A stretch of 55,851 nucleotides of DNA from Pseudomonas sp. KBW05. GTDB taxonomy: Bacteria; Pseudomonadota; Gammaproteobacteria; Pseudomonadales; Pseudomonadaceae. How positions within the stretch are numbered: the stretch's first letter is position 1; each line of letters starts with the position of its first letter. Location of the stretch: positions 141,325 to 197,175 of the forward strand of contig NZ_QAJM01000006.1 of assembly GCF_003852405.1 (NCBI RefSeq). The letters are read 5' to 3'. The notes under the pieces were generated by a model. The model saw only the letters and a program-made list of their open reading frames with translations, searched no databases and had not been told where the DNA came from. Below are positions 16,029 through 23,985 of this stretch, one piece after another. The translations under genes and the position numbers were made by a program.

Positions 16029-17225
16029 ATGAACGCTACTTCCCACGCTACAAGCACCATGACCCGGAGCATGGTGATGCTGTTTGCGTTTTGCTGCGGC
16101 GCCATCGTTGCCAACATCTACTACGCGCAGCCGATCATCGAACTGATCGCCCCGGACATCGGCCTCACACCGGCCATGGCCAGCCTGATCGTGTCGCTGA
16201 CGCAAATCGGCTACGCCCTCGGCCTGTTTTTCCTGGTACCCCTGGGCGACTTGCTGGAAAACCGCAAGCTGATGATCAGCACCACCGTGCTCGCCATCGC
16301 CAGCCTGCTCGGTGCGGCGTTTATCCAGCAGCCGAACCTGTTCCTGCTGGTGTCGTTGCTGATCGGCTTCAGCTCGGTGTCGGTGCAGATCCTCATCCCG
16401 CTGGCCGCGCACCTGGCGCCGGCCGAGTCCCGTGGCCGGGTGGTCGGCAGCATCATGGGCGGCCTGTTGCTTGGCATCCTGCTGGCACGGCCGGTATCCA
16501 GCGTGGTAGCGGACCACTTCGGCTGGCGCGCGATGTTCATGGCCGCCGCTGGGTTGATGGCGTTTATCAGCGTGGTCCTGCTGATCACCATCCCCAAGCG
16601 CCAGCCAGACCACAGCGCCACCTACAGCCAACTGCTGCGCTCCCTCGGCACCCTGCTGCGCAAGCAACCGGTGCTGCGCCAACGGGCGTTCTACCAGGGT
16701 GGTATGTTCGCCACCTTCAGCCTGTTCTGGACCGCAGCGCCGCTGGAACTGGCACGCAATCACGGCCTGAGCCAAAGCGAGATCGCCCTGTTTGCCCTGG
16801 TCGGTGCCCTGGGTGCCATCGCCGCGCCCATCGCCGGCCGCCTGGCGGATGCTGGCCACACCCACCGCGCTTCGCTGCTGGCCATGCTGTTTGCAGCGCT
16901 GAGCTTCCTGCCGGCCTTTGTCCACCCGCTGTACAGCGTGATCGGCCTGGCTGTCACCGGGGTGGTGCTGGACTTCTGCGTGCAGATGAACATGGTGCTC
17001 GGCCAACGTGCCATCTACGCCCTCGACGCCAACAGCCGCAGCCGCCTGAACGCGCTGTACATGACCAGCATCTTCATCGGCGGCGCCTTCGGCTCGGCGA
17101 TTGCCAGCAGCGTGTACGAACACGGCGGCTGGCTGGGCGTGATGCTGGTGGGCAGCGCGTTCCCGCTGGTGGCGTTGTTGCGGTTCTTGAGTGTTCCCCG
17201 CGAAGCCGCCCCGGTTGCCGCTTAA
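16029..17225 (+). CDS. MFS transporter (drug/sugar efflux type)
   Basis: The 398-residue protein has 12 predicted membrane segments. It shows MFS signature elements: NIYYAQPIIELIAPDIG after TM1, the loop 2-3 motif PLGDLLENRKLM (variant of GxLxDRxGRR), and ESRGRVVGSIMGGLLLGILL near TM5. The shape fits the YnfM/arabinose-efflux type exporters. The substrate cannot be read from sequence. It is transcribed alone, divergent from the exported protein at 15857 and convergent with hicB; a short GTGGGA/TCCCAC hairpin follows the stop. Confidence 0.88.
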   Translation: MNATSHATSTMTRSMVMLFAFCCGAIVANIYYAQPIIELIAPDIGLTPAMASLIVSLTQIGYALGLFFLVPLGDLLENRKLMISTTVLAIASLLGAAFIQQPNLFLLVSLLIGFSSVSVQILIPLAAHLAPAESRGRVVGSIMGGLLLGILLARPVSSVVADHFGWRAMFMAAAGLMAFISVVLLITIPKRQPDHSATYSQLLRSLGTLLRKQPVLRQRAFYQGGMFATFSLFWTAAPLELARNHGLSQSEIALFALVGALGAIAAPIAGRLADAGHTHRASLLAMLFAALSFLPAFVHPLYSVIGLAVTGVVLDFCVQMNMVLGQRAIYALDANSRSRLNALYMTSIFIGGAFGSAIASSVYEHGGWLGVMLVGSAFPLVALLRFLSVPREAAPVAA

Positions 17226-17236
17226 ACGCCTGCCCC

Positions 17237-17254
17237 GTGGGAACTGGCTCCCAC
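17237..17254. repeat. Single REP-like hairpin between the MFS gene and hicB
   Basis: GTGGGA-ACTGGC-TCCCAC followed by AGG is a lone, shortened REP palindrome in the 39-base gap between two convergent genes. It may act as a weak transcript-end hairpin; there is no T run. Confidence 0.5.
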
Positions 17255-17264
17255 AGGACCAAGC

Positions 17265-17669
17265 TCAGGAGCGCACCAACTTCTCCAAGGCCGCATCCGC
17301 CAGGAATGACGAGCGGCTTTTGACCTTGTGCTCGCGCACATAGCGGTCGATACGCTGGATGACATAACCGGGCAAGGTCACATTGACCTTCTCGGTCTTG
17401 CCCAGATAGGGCGAGATGTCCAGCTCCAACATGCCCCAGCCCATGCCGGCATAGTCTTCGTGAGCATGATGATTGGCCACCGAGGTGGGCATCGGAATCG
17501 GCCCGCCCTCGGCGGCGATCTCCTGCAGCATGATGTGGGCAACTTCCACGGCGGCGTTGTACGCCTCTTCAAAACTGTCCCCGGCGGTGACGGCGCCTGG
17601 AATATCGGGGATCTGAATACCGGTGGCGGTGAAGTCATCGCCCCATTCGATACAGATTGGGTATTGCAT
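17265..17669 (-). CDS. hicB: HicB-type antitoxin
   Basis: The 134-residue product has the two-part HicB layout. The N-terminal part (MQYPICIEWGDDFTATGIQI, IPDIPGAVTAGDSFEEAYN) is the partial RNase-H-like fold that wraps the toxin. The C-terminal part (KVNVTLPGYVIQRIDRYVRE, then KSRSSFLADAALEKLV) is a ribbon-helix-helix DNA-binding domain, so it should both neutralise HicA and repress the operon. It starts 11 bases after hicA ends, in the usual toxin-first order. The module is intact and probably functional. Confidence 0.93.
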   Translation of the reverse strand: MQYPICIEWGDDFTATGIQIPDIPGAVTAGDSFEEAYNAAVEVAHIMLQEIAAEGGPIPMPTSVANHHAHEDYAGMGWGMLELDISPYLGKTEKVNVTLPGYVIQRIDRYVREHKVKSRSSFLADAALEKLVRS

Positions 17670-17680
17670 GAATGCTCTCC

Positions 17681-17869
17681 TTAAAACTCAAACAAGCCAG
17701 CACGCTTTCTGATGCTTCTCACGGTGCCCAGCGGCAGGTCCTTCTTGGGGTGCGGCACCGGGATCGTGTACGGGTTATAGCGATGGGTAAAAATATGATG
17801 GCTACCCGTGACCCGATCCAACACCCAACCTGCCTCTTGCAGTTCCTTGATCAATAACCTGCTTTGCAC
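17681..17869 (-). CDS. hicA: HicA-type mRNA interferase toxin
   Basis: The 62-residue product is the expected size for HicA. It shows the dsRNA-binding-like core: LIKELQEAGWVLDRVTGSHH (with the catalytic His in GSHHIF), VPHPKKDLPLGTVRSIRKRA and the final GLFEF. HicA cleaves mRNA when free of HicB. It is first in the operon; the region upstream (17870-17930) is AT-richer than its surroundings and probably holds the promoter and HicB operator. Confidence 0.93.
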   Translation of the reverse strand: MQSRLLIKELQEAGWVLDRVTGSHHIFTHRYNPYTIPVPHPKKDLPLGTVRSIRKRAGLFEF

Positions 17870-17976
17870 CGCAGCCTCCTTGGCTTGGCCTGAATAAAAG
17901 TAACCCTAGAGTTATATTTACTCAAGCACAAAATACGCAAGACTGACTGACGGCTGTTTTGCTGGATGTTGAAAAA

Positions 17977-19104
17977 CTATCCGTTCACAACGCCCGGGCC
18001 TGGCGCTACGTGGTGAAACCAGGGAATGCGGCCGTTCAGCGACGGCCAATACGTGAACGGCACAGGCAAGACCGGCTGGCGCTGCAACAACGCCAGAATC
18101 ACCTGTGAAGCAAGGGTCAGCGCGAGTTGCTGGCCGGGGCACTGATGCCGGCCCACGCCAAAGCTGAACACCCGTCGCTGCGGGCGCTCAAGCAGGAAGC
18201 GGTCCGGGTCCGGGTTTGCAGCGCTATCCCGGTTGGCCGAAGCCAGAAGCACCAGAATCGTAGCGCCCACTTCCAGGACTTGGCCGCCAATCGTGCAGCG
18301 CTGCGCCACGAATCGCCGGGTGTTTTGCACTGGCGCATCAAAACGCGCCACCTCTTCCACCAGCGCCATCGCCAGTGCTGGCGCGCGTTGAACCTGCTCC
18401 AGCAGGTCTGGCCGCCGCGCGAGCGTCACCAGCGTATTGCCGATCAGGCCGGCGGTGGCTTCGCAGGTCTGCGACAACAGGCCGATCAGGTTGGCATTCA
18501 GCACGTCTGCGCCCAACCATTCACCGTTGCGGATGGCGGCCAGCAGCGCCGTCTCTTCGAGCACCTTGCTGAACATCTGCCGCAACTGCGAAGCCCCTAG
18601 ATCGGCGTTGCGCAGTTGCGCTTCGTCACTCAACGGTGAAAGGCAAGCGACAAAATCCCGCGTCAACTCGGCGATCACACGCAACTGATCGCCGGGCACA
18701 CCGAGCAAATGGGCAATCACCGACACCGGCAAGCGGAACATCCAGTCGTCCAACTGAGTGGCATCACCGCTGAGGTGCTGCACGACGCCCGCGACCTGCT
18801 GTGCGCTCACAGCCGCCAGCGCCGGCTCGATGGCGGCCCGTGGGCAGCGATGGGCGATGCCTTCGTTCATGCGCATCAACTGCGCAAACACCTGGCCTGC
18901 GGCGCGTTGCGCGATGGCCGCCGGCACCGGCTCGTGCAGTGGCCGTACGCGGCAGTCGGGATGGACCAAGACCGCTTCGACGGTCGTCGCGCGGCTGGCT
19001 ATCCACAGTCCTAGGTCGACATCGAACAGCAAGCCGCCAGTGCGCCGCAAACTGGCGTAGTAGTCATAGGGATCAGCATGGGTCGCAGCTTGCAGCGGTG
19101 TCAT
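17977..19104 (-). CDS. Cytochrome P450
   Basis: The 375-residue product is a soluble bacterial class I-type P450 without membrane anchor. The haem-ligand loop is FSFGVGRHQCPGQQLA with C322; the K-helix ExxR pair is E251/R254 in EEVARFDAP; the I-helix reads LLSQTCEATAGLIGN, keeping the acid-alcohol pair E215/T217 but with QT where AG is usual. It needs a ferredoxin and reductase; neither is encoded nearby. It is slightly short, with a brief N-terminus. It is divergent from an ArsR-type regulator 76 bases away, which probably controls it. The substrate is unknown. Confidence 0.95.
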   Translation of the reverse strand: MTPLQAATHADPYDYYASLRRTGGLLFDVDLGLWIASRATTVEAVLVHPDCRVRPLHEPVPAAIAQRAAGQVFAQLMRMNEGIAHRCPRAAIEPALAAVSAQQVAGVVQHLSGDATQLDDWMFRLPVSVIAHLLGVPGDQLRVIAELTRDFVACLSPLSDEAQLRNADLGASQLRQMFSKVLEETALLAAIRNGEWLGADVLNANLIGLLSQTCEATAGLIGNTLVTLARRPDLLEQVQRAPALAMALVEEVARFDAPVQNTRRFVAQRCTIGGQVLEVGATILVLLASANRDSAANPDPDRFLLERPQRRVFSFGVGRHQCPGQQLALTLASQVILALLQRQPVLPVPFTYWPSLNGRIPWFHHVAPGPGVVNG

Positions 19105-19180
19105 TCAGCACATCCTGTTCTCATGAAGAACCGTTACTATCCGCCCCCCCGCACGGCAACGATTCGCTCAGGAACGAAAT

Positions 19181-19867
19181 ATGAATGGCTACGACGAAGA
19201 CGCCGCCCTCTCACAAGTCGCCGGCGCGATTGCCGAACCTGCACGTACGAAAATGCTCTGCGCACTGATGGACGGCCACGCCCGCACCAGCACCGAAATG
19301 GCGGTGATTGCCCAGGTCAGTGCCTCCACCGCCAGCGCCCATCTGGCGCGGCTCAAGGACGACGGGCTGATCCAGCTCCACACCCAGGGGCGCCATCGTT
19401 ACTACAGCCTCACTGGCCCGCATATCGCCCAGGCCATTGAAGGGTTGATGGTGATCAGCCGCCAAAGCGCCAAGGCGTTTGTGCCGAACACGCCAAGTCG
19501 CTTGCAGTTCGCGCGTACCTGTTACGACCACATGGCCGGAACACTGGCGGTGCAGTTGCATGACCACTTCATCGCGGCCGGCTGGCTGACGGGCGAAGGG
19601 ACTTACCAGCTCAGCCCAGCCGGGGAAACAGCCATGCTCGAACTTGGGATTGATCTCCCCGCACTGCACGCCCAACGCCGGCGTTTTGCCTGTGGGTGCC
19701 TGGACTGGAGCATGCGCCGCCCCCACCTGGCCGGAGCATTGGGCGCGGCACTGCTGAACAGTGCGATCTGCAAGGAATGGGTGATTCAGGATCTGGATAG
19801 CCGCGCACTGGCGCTGACGCCCAAGGGCCGCAGGGCACTGGCAACGCGATTTGGAATACAGGTGTAA
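19181..19867 (+). CDS. ArsR-family winged-helix regulator
   Basis: The 228-residue product has an N-terminal winged helix typical of ArsR/SmtB proteins: EPARTKMLCALMDGHARTST, then VSASTASAHLARLKDDGLIQ as recognition region, and the wing HTQGRHRYYSL. It is about twice the usual ArsR length. The extra C-terminal part holds CYDHMAGTLAVQLHDHFI and the short Cys pair FACGCLDW. It has no classic metal box (ELCVCDL), so it may sense an organic compound. The start at 19181 has AGGAACG upstream. Divergent position suggests that it regulates the P450. Confidence 0.88.
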   Translation: MNGYDEDAALSQVAGAIAEPARTKMLCALMDGHARTSTEMAVIAQVSASTASAHLARLKDDGLIQLHTQGRHRYYSLTGPHIAQAIEGLMVISRQSAKAFVPNTPSRLQFARTCYDHMAGTLAVQLHDHFIAAGWLTGEGTYQLSPAGETAMLELGIDLPALHAQRRRFACGCLDWSMRRPHLAGALGAALLNSAICKEWVIQDLDSRALALTPKGRRALATRFGIQV

Positions 19868-19884
19868 GGGCGGTGAACATCAAA

Positions 19885-19977
19885 GTGTGGGAGCGGGCTT
19901 GCTCGCGAATGCGGTGGATCAGTCAGCACATCTGTCACTGATAGACCGAATTCGCGAGCAAGCCCGCTCCCACAGGG
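19885..19977. repeat. REPIN, class A
   Basis: GTGTGGGAGCGGGCTTGCTC on the left and TTCGCGAGCAAGCCCGCTCC on the right, with GTGGGAGC ends outward. It lies between the convergent ArsR and phnN genes. Confidence 0.93.
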
Positions 19978-19993
19978 GTATGGGGTGCTCAAA

Positions 19994-20554
19994 TCAAATG
20001 GCGTTGTCCAGGCAACACAACAGCCGCTCGACCGTATGCTCCAGCGGCCCGGAGTTATCCAGCACAAACAACCCCGACGCATTCCCCGCGATCAGCTCTG
20101 CGGTGAACTGCGCATTACGCGCCAGGCGCGCTTCAATGTCCGCCAGTGATTCACGGCCACGCGCAATCAAGCGCTGGCGCAACACCGCCTGATCAACCGT
20201 CAGCAACAACACCAACAGCGCCGGATAACGCGCGCGGGTCTGCGCCAGGTGCGCGCGGGAGCCATTGACCAGCACGTCGTCCCCGGCCGCCAGCCAGTCG
20301 TCGATTTCCTTGGGAATACCGTAGGACAAACCATTCGCCTGCCAGCTCAGGGCAAACGCGCCCTCGGCTTCCATCGCGGCAAACTGGTCCGAGCTCACAC
20401 CTTGCGCGGCCTCGCCCACCGCCTCCGCCGAGCGGGTGATGACGCGCCGCACGATGCGGCAACCGCGCGCCGCCAGGCGCGGTCGCGCGGCATCCAACAG
20501 GCTGTCCTTGCCCGAACCCGATGGCCCGATGAGATAGATCAACCTGCCTGCCAT
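19994..20554 (-). CDS. phnN: Ribose 1,5-bisphosphate phosphokinase
   Basis: The 186-residue guanylate-kinase-like protein has the Walker A loop YLIGPSGSGKDSLL near the start, RRVITRSAEAVGEAAQGVS (substrate region), ALSWQANGLSYGIP, and NGSRAHLAQTRARYP. PhnN makes PRPP from ribose 1,5-bisphosphate in phosphonate use, but it is found outside phn operons too. The ATG at 20554 is preferred over GTG 20560 because AGAGG then has normal spacing. It follows the histidine phosphatase gene by about 50 bases on the same strand; no C-P lyase genes are in the window. Confidence 0.9.
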   Translation of the reverse strand: MAGRLIYLIGPSGSGKDSLLDAARPRLAARGCRIVRRVITRSAEAVGEAAQGVSSDQFAAMEAEGAFALSWQANGLSYGIPKEIDDWLAAGDDVLVNGSRAHLAQTRARYPALLVLLLTVDQAVLRQRLIARGRESLADIEARLARNAQFTAELIAGNASGLFVLDNSGPLEHTVERLLCCLDNAI

Positions 20555-20604
20555 CCACACACCCTCTTTACCTGTTGCCGGTCAGCCCGCCGGCGGCGGC
20601 CACT

Positions 20605-21186
20605 TTACAGCAGCGCACCCGTGGGCAGCGCCCCAGGGTGAAAATTTTCCAGCACCAGCCGCTCGCCATTCGGCAGTTGCCAATTGTAGAAGTCCGAAAA
20701 GTCCCTACGCGCCAGACCACGGATCACCTTGGCCACGAAACCATGGGCCACCAGCAACACAGTACCCGATGGATGGCGTACCGCCAGTTCGGCCAAGCCT
20801 TGGTGCACACGGCTGACCACCTCGGCAATCGACTCGCCGCCCGTGGGCCCAACCGCCCATTGCCGGGTGATGTTCTGCGCCCACAGCTGCGGATACTGTG
20901 CCTGGGCTTGCGCTTGGGTCAGGCCCTCGAAGACGCCTACATCGCGTTCGCGAAAGCTGTCCATGGTCTCGGGTTCAAGATGCAACGCCTGGTTCAGGAT
21001 CTGCGCGGTTTGCTGGGCGCGCAAGCGTGGGGAGACGATCAGTGCGTCGATGCCGGTGGGTAGGTTTTGGCTGAGGGAAAAGGCTTGTTCGCGACCGCGT
21101 TCGGTCAACTCAGGATCAAGCGCACCTAGGTAACGCTGCTCGGCGTTGGCCCAGGTTTCGCCGTGGCGCACGACGTGTAGGTGCAT
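20605..21186 (-). CDS. Histidine phosphatase (phosphoglycerate-mutase-like) family protein
   Basis: The 193-residue product has the catalytic VVRHGETWANAEQRYLG at the start, the second block SPRLRAQQTAQIL, the acid motif SFRERDVGVFEGLTQ, and the second His in VLLVAHGFVAKVI. These are the four landmarks of the family, which covers cofactor-dependent mutases and broad phosphatases; the exact substrate is open. Two starts, 21186 (MHLHVV) and 21195 (MDLMHL), are possible; neither has a strong ribosome-binding site. It is upstream of phnN and likely co-transcribed. Confidence 0.88.
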   Translation of the reverse strand: MHLHVVRHGETWANAEQRYLGALDPELTERGREQAFSLSQNLPTGIDALIVSPRLRAQQTAQILNQALHLEPETMDSFRERDVGVFEGLTQAQAQAQYPQLWAQNITRQWAVGPTGGESIAEVVSRVHQGLAELAVRHPSGTVLLVAHGFVAKVIRGLARRDFSDFYNWQLPNGERLVLENFHPGALPTGALL

Positions 21187-21223
21187 GAGGTCCATCTCGC
21201 AGTTCTGTGGGTGAAGGAGATCC

Positions 21224-21318
21224 CTGTGGGAGCTGGCTTGCCTGCGATGGCGGTGTGCCGGCAATGAATTCGGTGCCTGACACACCGCCATCGCGGGCAA
21301 GCCCGGCTCCCACAGTGG
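21224..21318. repeat. REPIN, class B
   Basis: CTGTGGGAGCTGGCTTGCCT on the left and GCGGGCAAGCCCGGCTCCCA on the right, joined by GATGGCGGTGTG and its mate CACACCGCCATC, so the entire unit is a near-perfect hairpin. It belongs to the class found around the RAYT gene, but with GTGGGAGC ends outward. Confidence 0.92.
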
Positions 21319-21355
21319 ATCTTTATTGAACGGGAGAGAGTGTTTCAAAGGCATG

Positions 21356-21385
21356 AAAAAAGCGACCTTTCAAAGGTCGCCTTTT
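21356..21385 (-). terminator. Intrinsic terminator of the lipoprotein gene (end of ccm region)
   Basis: Read on the minus strand, GCGACCTTT/AAAGGTCGC forms the stem and is followed by six T. It lies directly after the stop of the lipoprotein gene at 21387. Confidence 0.88.
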
Positions 21386-21386
21386 G

Positions 21387-21785
21387 TCATTGCGCGTACT
21401 TTTTGCTCAACCCCGGCGGCACGCCCTGAACATTGGTTTCTTCCCACGGCCCGTTCGGGCTGATAGAGCGGCTCCAGCCGTTGCTCCAGCGGTAATACGT
21501 GCGCTGGCGGTAGAAGGTGTCGGGCTGATCCTCCAGCACATAGACCTTCATGGTGCCATCCCAGTGGCTCGCCGCACCCGGTGGTGGGGCGAAGGTGGGC
21601 GATGACGTCGGTACGGGCTTTTTCGGCGGCGCCGTCACCGGGGTGCTGGGCCTGGTGCTCGGCTGGGTCGCCGGGCCCGACGGCGGGATGGTCGGGCCGG
21701 TCGGCGCGGGAGGTGGCCGGTGGACCGCACAAGCACTCAAGCCCAATACCAGGCTGAGCAGGGTAATACGTGCGAATGCGGTCAT
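21387..21785 (-). CDS. Proline-rich lipoprotein, function unknown
   Basis: The 132-residue product has a lipoprotein signal (MTAFARITLLSLVLGLSAC; lipobox LSAC, Cys19). It continues with a linker of about 45 residues very rich in Pro, Thr and Ser, which probably spans the periplasm. The small C-terminal domain is aromatic (DTFYRQRTYYRWSNGWSRSI and GPWEETNVQGVPPGL), similar in flavour to YXWGXW-type lipoproteins. Its start is 16 bases from the stop of ccmI, so it may be the last gene of the ccm transcript, but it is not a known ccm component. It has its own terminator. Confidence 0.8.
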   Translation of the reverse strand: MTAFARITLLSLVLGLSACAVHRPPPAPTGPTIPPSGPATQPSTRPSTPVTAPPKKPVPTSSPTFAPPPGAASHWDGTMKVYVLEDQPDTFYRQRTYYRWSNGWSRSISPNGPWEETNVQGVPPGLSKKYAQ

Positions 21786-21801
21786 GGGCGTTTCCTCGAA
21801 G

Positions 21802-22986
21802 TTACTTATCCGGACTGTCGATGGTCAGCTGCTGCAGCGCAGTGGTGGTGCTGGCCAAGGGTTGGCTGCGGCCGATCCACTCGCCAGCGGTCGGAAGACC
21901 GGCCCGGGATATGCGCGCAACCAGTTGGACTTCGGGGAAGTTCGACAGTTTCAACTGCGGCATCATTGCGTCGGCATCGCCCAGTTCGACGGTCACCGGC
22001 AGTTCCGCGACGGTGACGCGCTTGGCCGCCAACGGTGCTGGCGGGCCGGACACGGCGCGGGCGAAGATGAACACGCTGTCGCCTGGCAGAGCTTTGGCCT
22101 TCACTTCAGGCGCCAGGTCTACGCGAACCTTGAGCAAGGCTTTTTGCGCGACGCTGCCACCGCTCTCTTTGAGCTTGTCGGCGGCGCGGTCGATGCCGCC
22201 TTGCAGGGCGGCGCGGGAGCCATCTTCGGCGGGCAGTTGCGCCAACAGGCGGCTCCAGTAGTCGATCGCTTCCTGGTAGCGCTGGCCTTCAAAGGCGGCG
22301 ATGCCCAGCAGGCCGAGGCTGGTGACTTCCTTGGGGTCCAGCTTCAGCGCTTCGTCGGTCAAGGCCTGGACCTTGGGCGACCACTGTTTGTTGTCGGCAA
22401 AGTACTGCGCCTGGGCCCACTGGCCGAGCAGTTCCGGCTGGCGCCCGGCCAGGGCCGCCGCACGCTCGAAGACCTTGGCCGCATCCGCCGCGCGGTCCTG
22501 GGCCATGTAGGCGCGACCGAGGAAGTACAGGCCTTCCGGCGAGTCCGGCTGGGCGATGGCGGCACGTTCCAGGCGCTGGGTCATGTCTTCCATGGACACC
22601 GGCGGCTGGGAGAATTCGCGGGTCAGTTCGACCTTGTCGCTGGCGCCGAAATGCAGGTACAGGCTCACGCCCAACACCGGCACCAGGAAGGCGGCGAGCA
22701 ACGGCAGCGGTTTGCCCAGGCGCGATTCGCGGGGTTTTTCCACGCCTTCGGTGTCGGCCAGCAATTCGCGCGCGGCTTCGGCGCGGCCGGTGTCGAGTTG
22801 GGCGGCGTTGAGCACGCCTTCGTCCTGCTGCACTTGCAGCTCGGCGACGCGTTCCTGGTACAACGCCACGTTCAACGCGGTGCGATCCTCTTCACGCTGG
22901 GCACGGCGGCCGCGCAGTACAGGGATCAACAGGAAACTCAGGGCAATCAGAAGCAGCAAGCCGGCTGCGAGCCAGAAATCAATCAT
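21802..22986 (-). CDS. ccmI: Cytochrome c maturation protein CcmI (CycH)
   Basis: The 394-residue product has two membrane helices around a charged loop ([20 protein letters not shown]; later [14 protein letters not shown]) and then a TPR-type periplasmic domain ([40 protein letters not shown]). CcmI chaperones apocytochrome c to the CcmFH haem lyase. Its start overlaps the ccmH end by 8 bases. It is the last ccm gene of the operon on the minus strand. Confidence 0.95.
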   Translation of the reverse strand: MIDFWLAAGLLLLIALSFLLIPVLRGRRAQREEDRTALNVALYQERVAELQVQQDEGVLNAAQLDTGRAEAARELLADTEGVEKPRESRLGKPLPLLAAFLVPVLGVSLYLHFGASDKVELTREFSQPPVSMEDMTQRLERAAIAQPDSPEGLYFLGRAYMAQDRAADAAKVFERAAALAGRQPELLGQWAQAQYFADNKQWSPKVQALTDEALKLDPKEVTSLGLLGIAAFEGQRYQEAIDYWSRLLAQLPAEDGSRAALQGGIDRAADKLKESGGSVAQKALLKVRVDLAPEVKAKALPGDSVFIFARAVSGPPAPLAAKRVTVAELPVTVELGDADAMMPQLKLSNFPEVQLVARISRAGLPTAGEWIGRSQPLASTTTALQQLTIDSPDK

Positions 22987-23452
22987 CAGTCTTGGTGTCC
23001 AGCAATTGGTCGAGGCGTTTACGCTCTTCGGGGGACAGCGCGTCGGAGCCGTCAGTCGGTGCGGCGCGGCGCCGGCGGATGATCACCGCCATCACCACCA
23101 CACCGCTCAGCAACAGCCCGGCGGGGCCGAACCAGAGCAGCGCGGTCTTGCCGGTGAGCGCCGGTTTGTAGCGCACGAAGTCACCGTAGCGATCGACCAT
23201 GAAGTCGATGATCTGCTGGTTGTCCTTGCCCTCCCCCAACATGCGGAAGATCTCGCGGCGCAGGTCGGTGGCGATGGGCGCGTTGGAGTCGGCGATGTCC
23301 TGGTTCTGGCACTTGGGGCAGCGCAGTTCCTTGGTCAAGTCGCGGAAACGCTCGCGCTCGGCGTCGTTGGCAAATTCATAGGTGTCGATGGCGGCGTGGG
23401 CCACGCCGGCCAAGCCCAACGCCAATACAGCGGCGGCTAACAGACGCTTCAT
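22979..23452 (-). CDS. ccmH: Cytochrome c maturation protein CcmH (CycL)
   Basis: The 157-residue protein has a signal peptide ([20 protein letters not shown]), the thiol-redox motif [19 protein letters not shown] (CxxC that reduces apocytochrome haem sites), [31 protein letters not shown], and one membrane helix before a basic tail. It is the short CcmH form; the TPR part is the separate CcmI. The ATG overlaps the ccmG stop by 4 bases. Confidence 0.96.
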   Translation of the reverse strand: MKRLLAAAVLALGLAGVAHAAIDTYEFANDAERERFRDLTKELRCPKCQNQDIADSNAPIATDLRREIFRMLGEGKDNQQIIDFMVDRYGDFVRYKPALTGKTALLWFGPAGLLLSGVVVMAVIIRRRRAAPTDGSDALSPEERKRLDQLLDTKTDD

Positions 23453-23985
23453 GGCTTGGCCTCATCGACCAGCGCCTGGTACTTGGCGGCCAGTTGCTCA
23501 CGCCACACCACTTCGTCGATCACGCCGACGTACTTGTCGCGGATCACGCCCTTGGCATCGATAAAGAAGGTTTCCGGGGCGCCGTACACACCGAGGTTGA
23601 GGCCGAGGTTGCCGTCCTCATCGCGGATGTCCAACTGATACGGGTTGTGGAACTCCGCCAGCCACTTCAAGGCGGCGGCGTTGTCGTCCTTGTAGTTGAT
23701 GCCGTAGATCACCACGCCCTTCTCGGCCAGCTTGTTGAGCACCGGGTGTTCGACGCGGCAGGAGATGCACCAGGTGCCCCACACGTTGACCAGCGCCGGC
23801 TTGCCCAGCAGGTCGGCCTGGGTCAGGGTCTTGTCGCCCTGCACGGTGGGCAGGCTGAACGCCGGGAACGGCTTGCCGATCATGGCCGAGGGCAGCTCGG
23901 ACGGATCCAGGTAGAGGCCGCGATACAAGACCACCGCCCCCAGCAAAAACACGATCAGGGGGATCGCCATCAACCAACGTTTCAT
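23449..23985 (-). CDS. ccmG: Thiol:disulfide interchange protein CcmG (DsbE)
   Basis: The 178-residue thioredoxin-fold protein is anchored by an N-terminal helix (MKRWLMAIPLIVFLLGAVVL). The active site is GTWCISCRVEHPVLNKL (WCxxC). Other landmarks are GKPFPAFSLPTVQGDKTL, YGINYKDDNAAALKWL and LGVYGAPETFFIDAKG with the cis-Pro-like loop. It reduces the CcmH or apocytochrome cysteines in the periplasm. It overlaps ccmF by 4 bases. Confidence 0.96.
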   Translation of the reverse strand: MKRWLMAIPLIVFLLGAVVLYRGLYLDPSELPSAMIGKPFPAFSLPTVQGDKTLTQADLLGKPALVNVWGTWCISCRVEHPVLNKLAEKGVVIYGINYKDDNAAALKWLAEFHNPYQLDIRDEDGNLGLNLGVYGAPETFFIDAKGVIRDKYVGVIDEVVWREQLAAKYQALVDEAKP

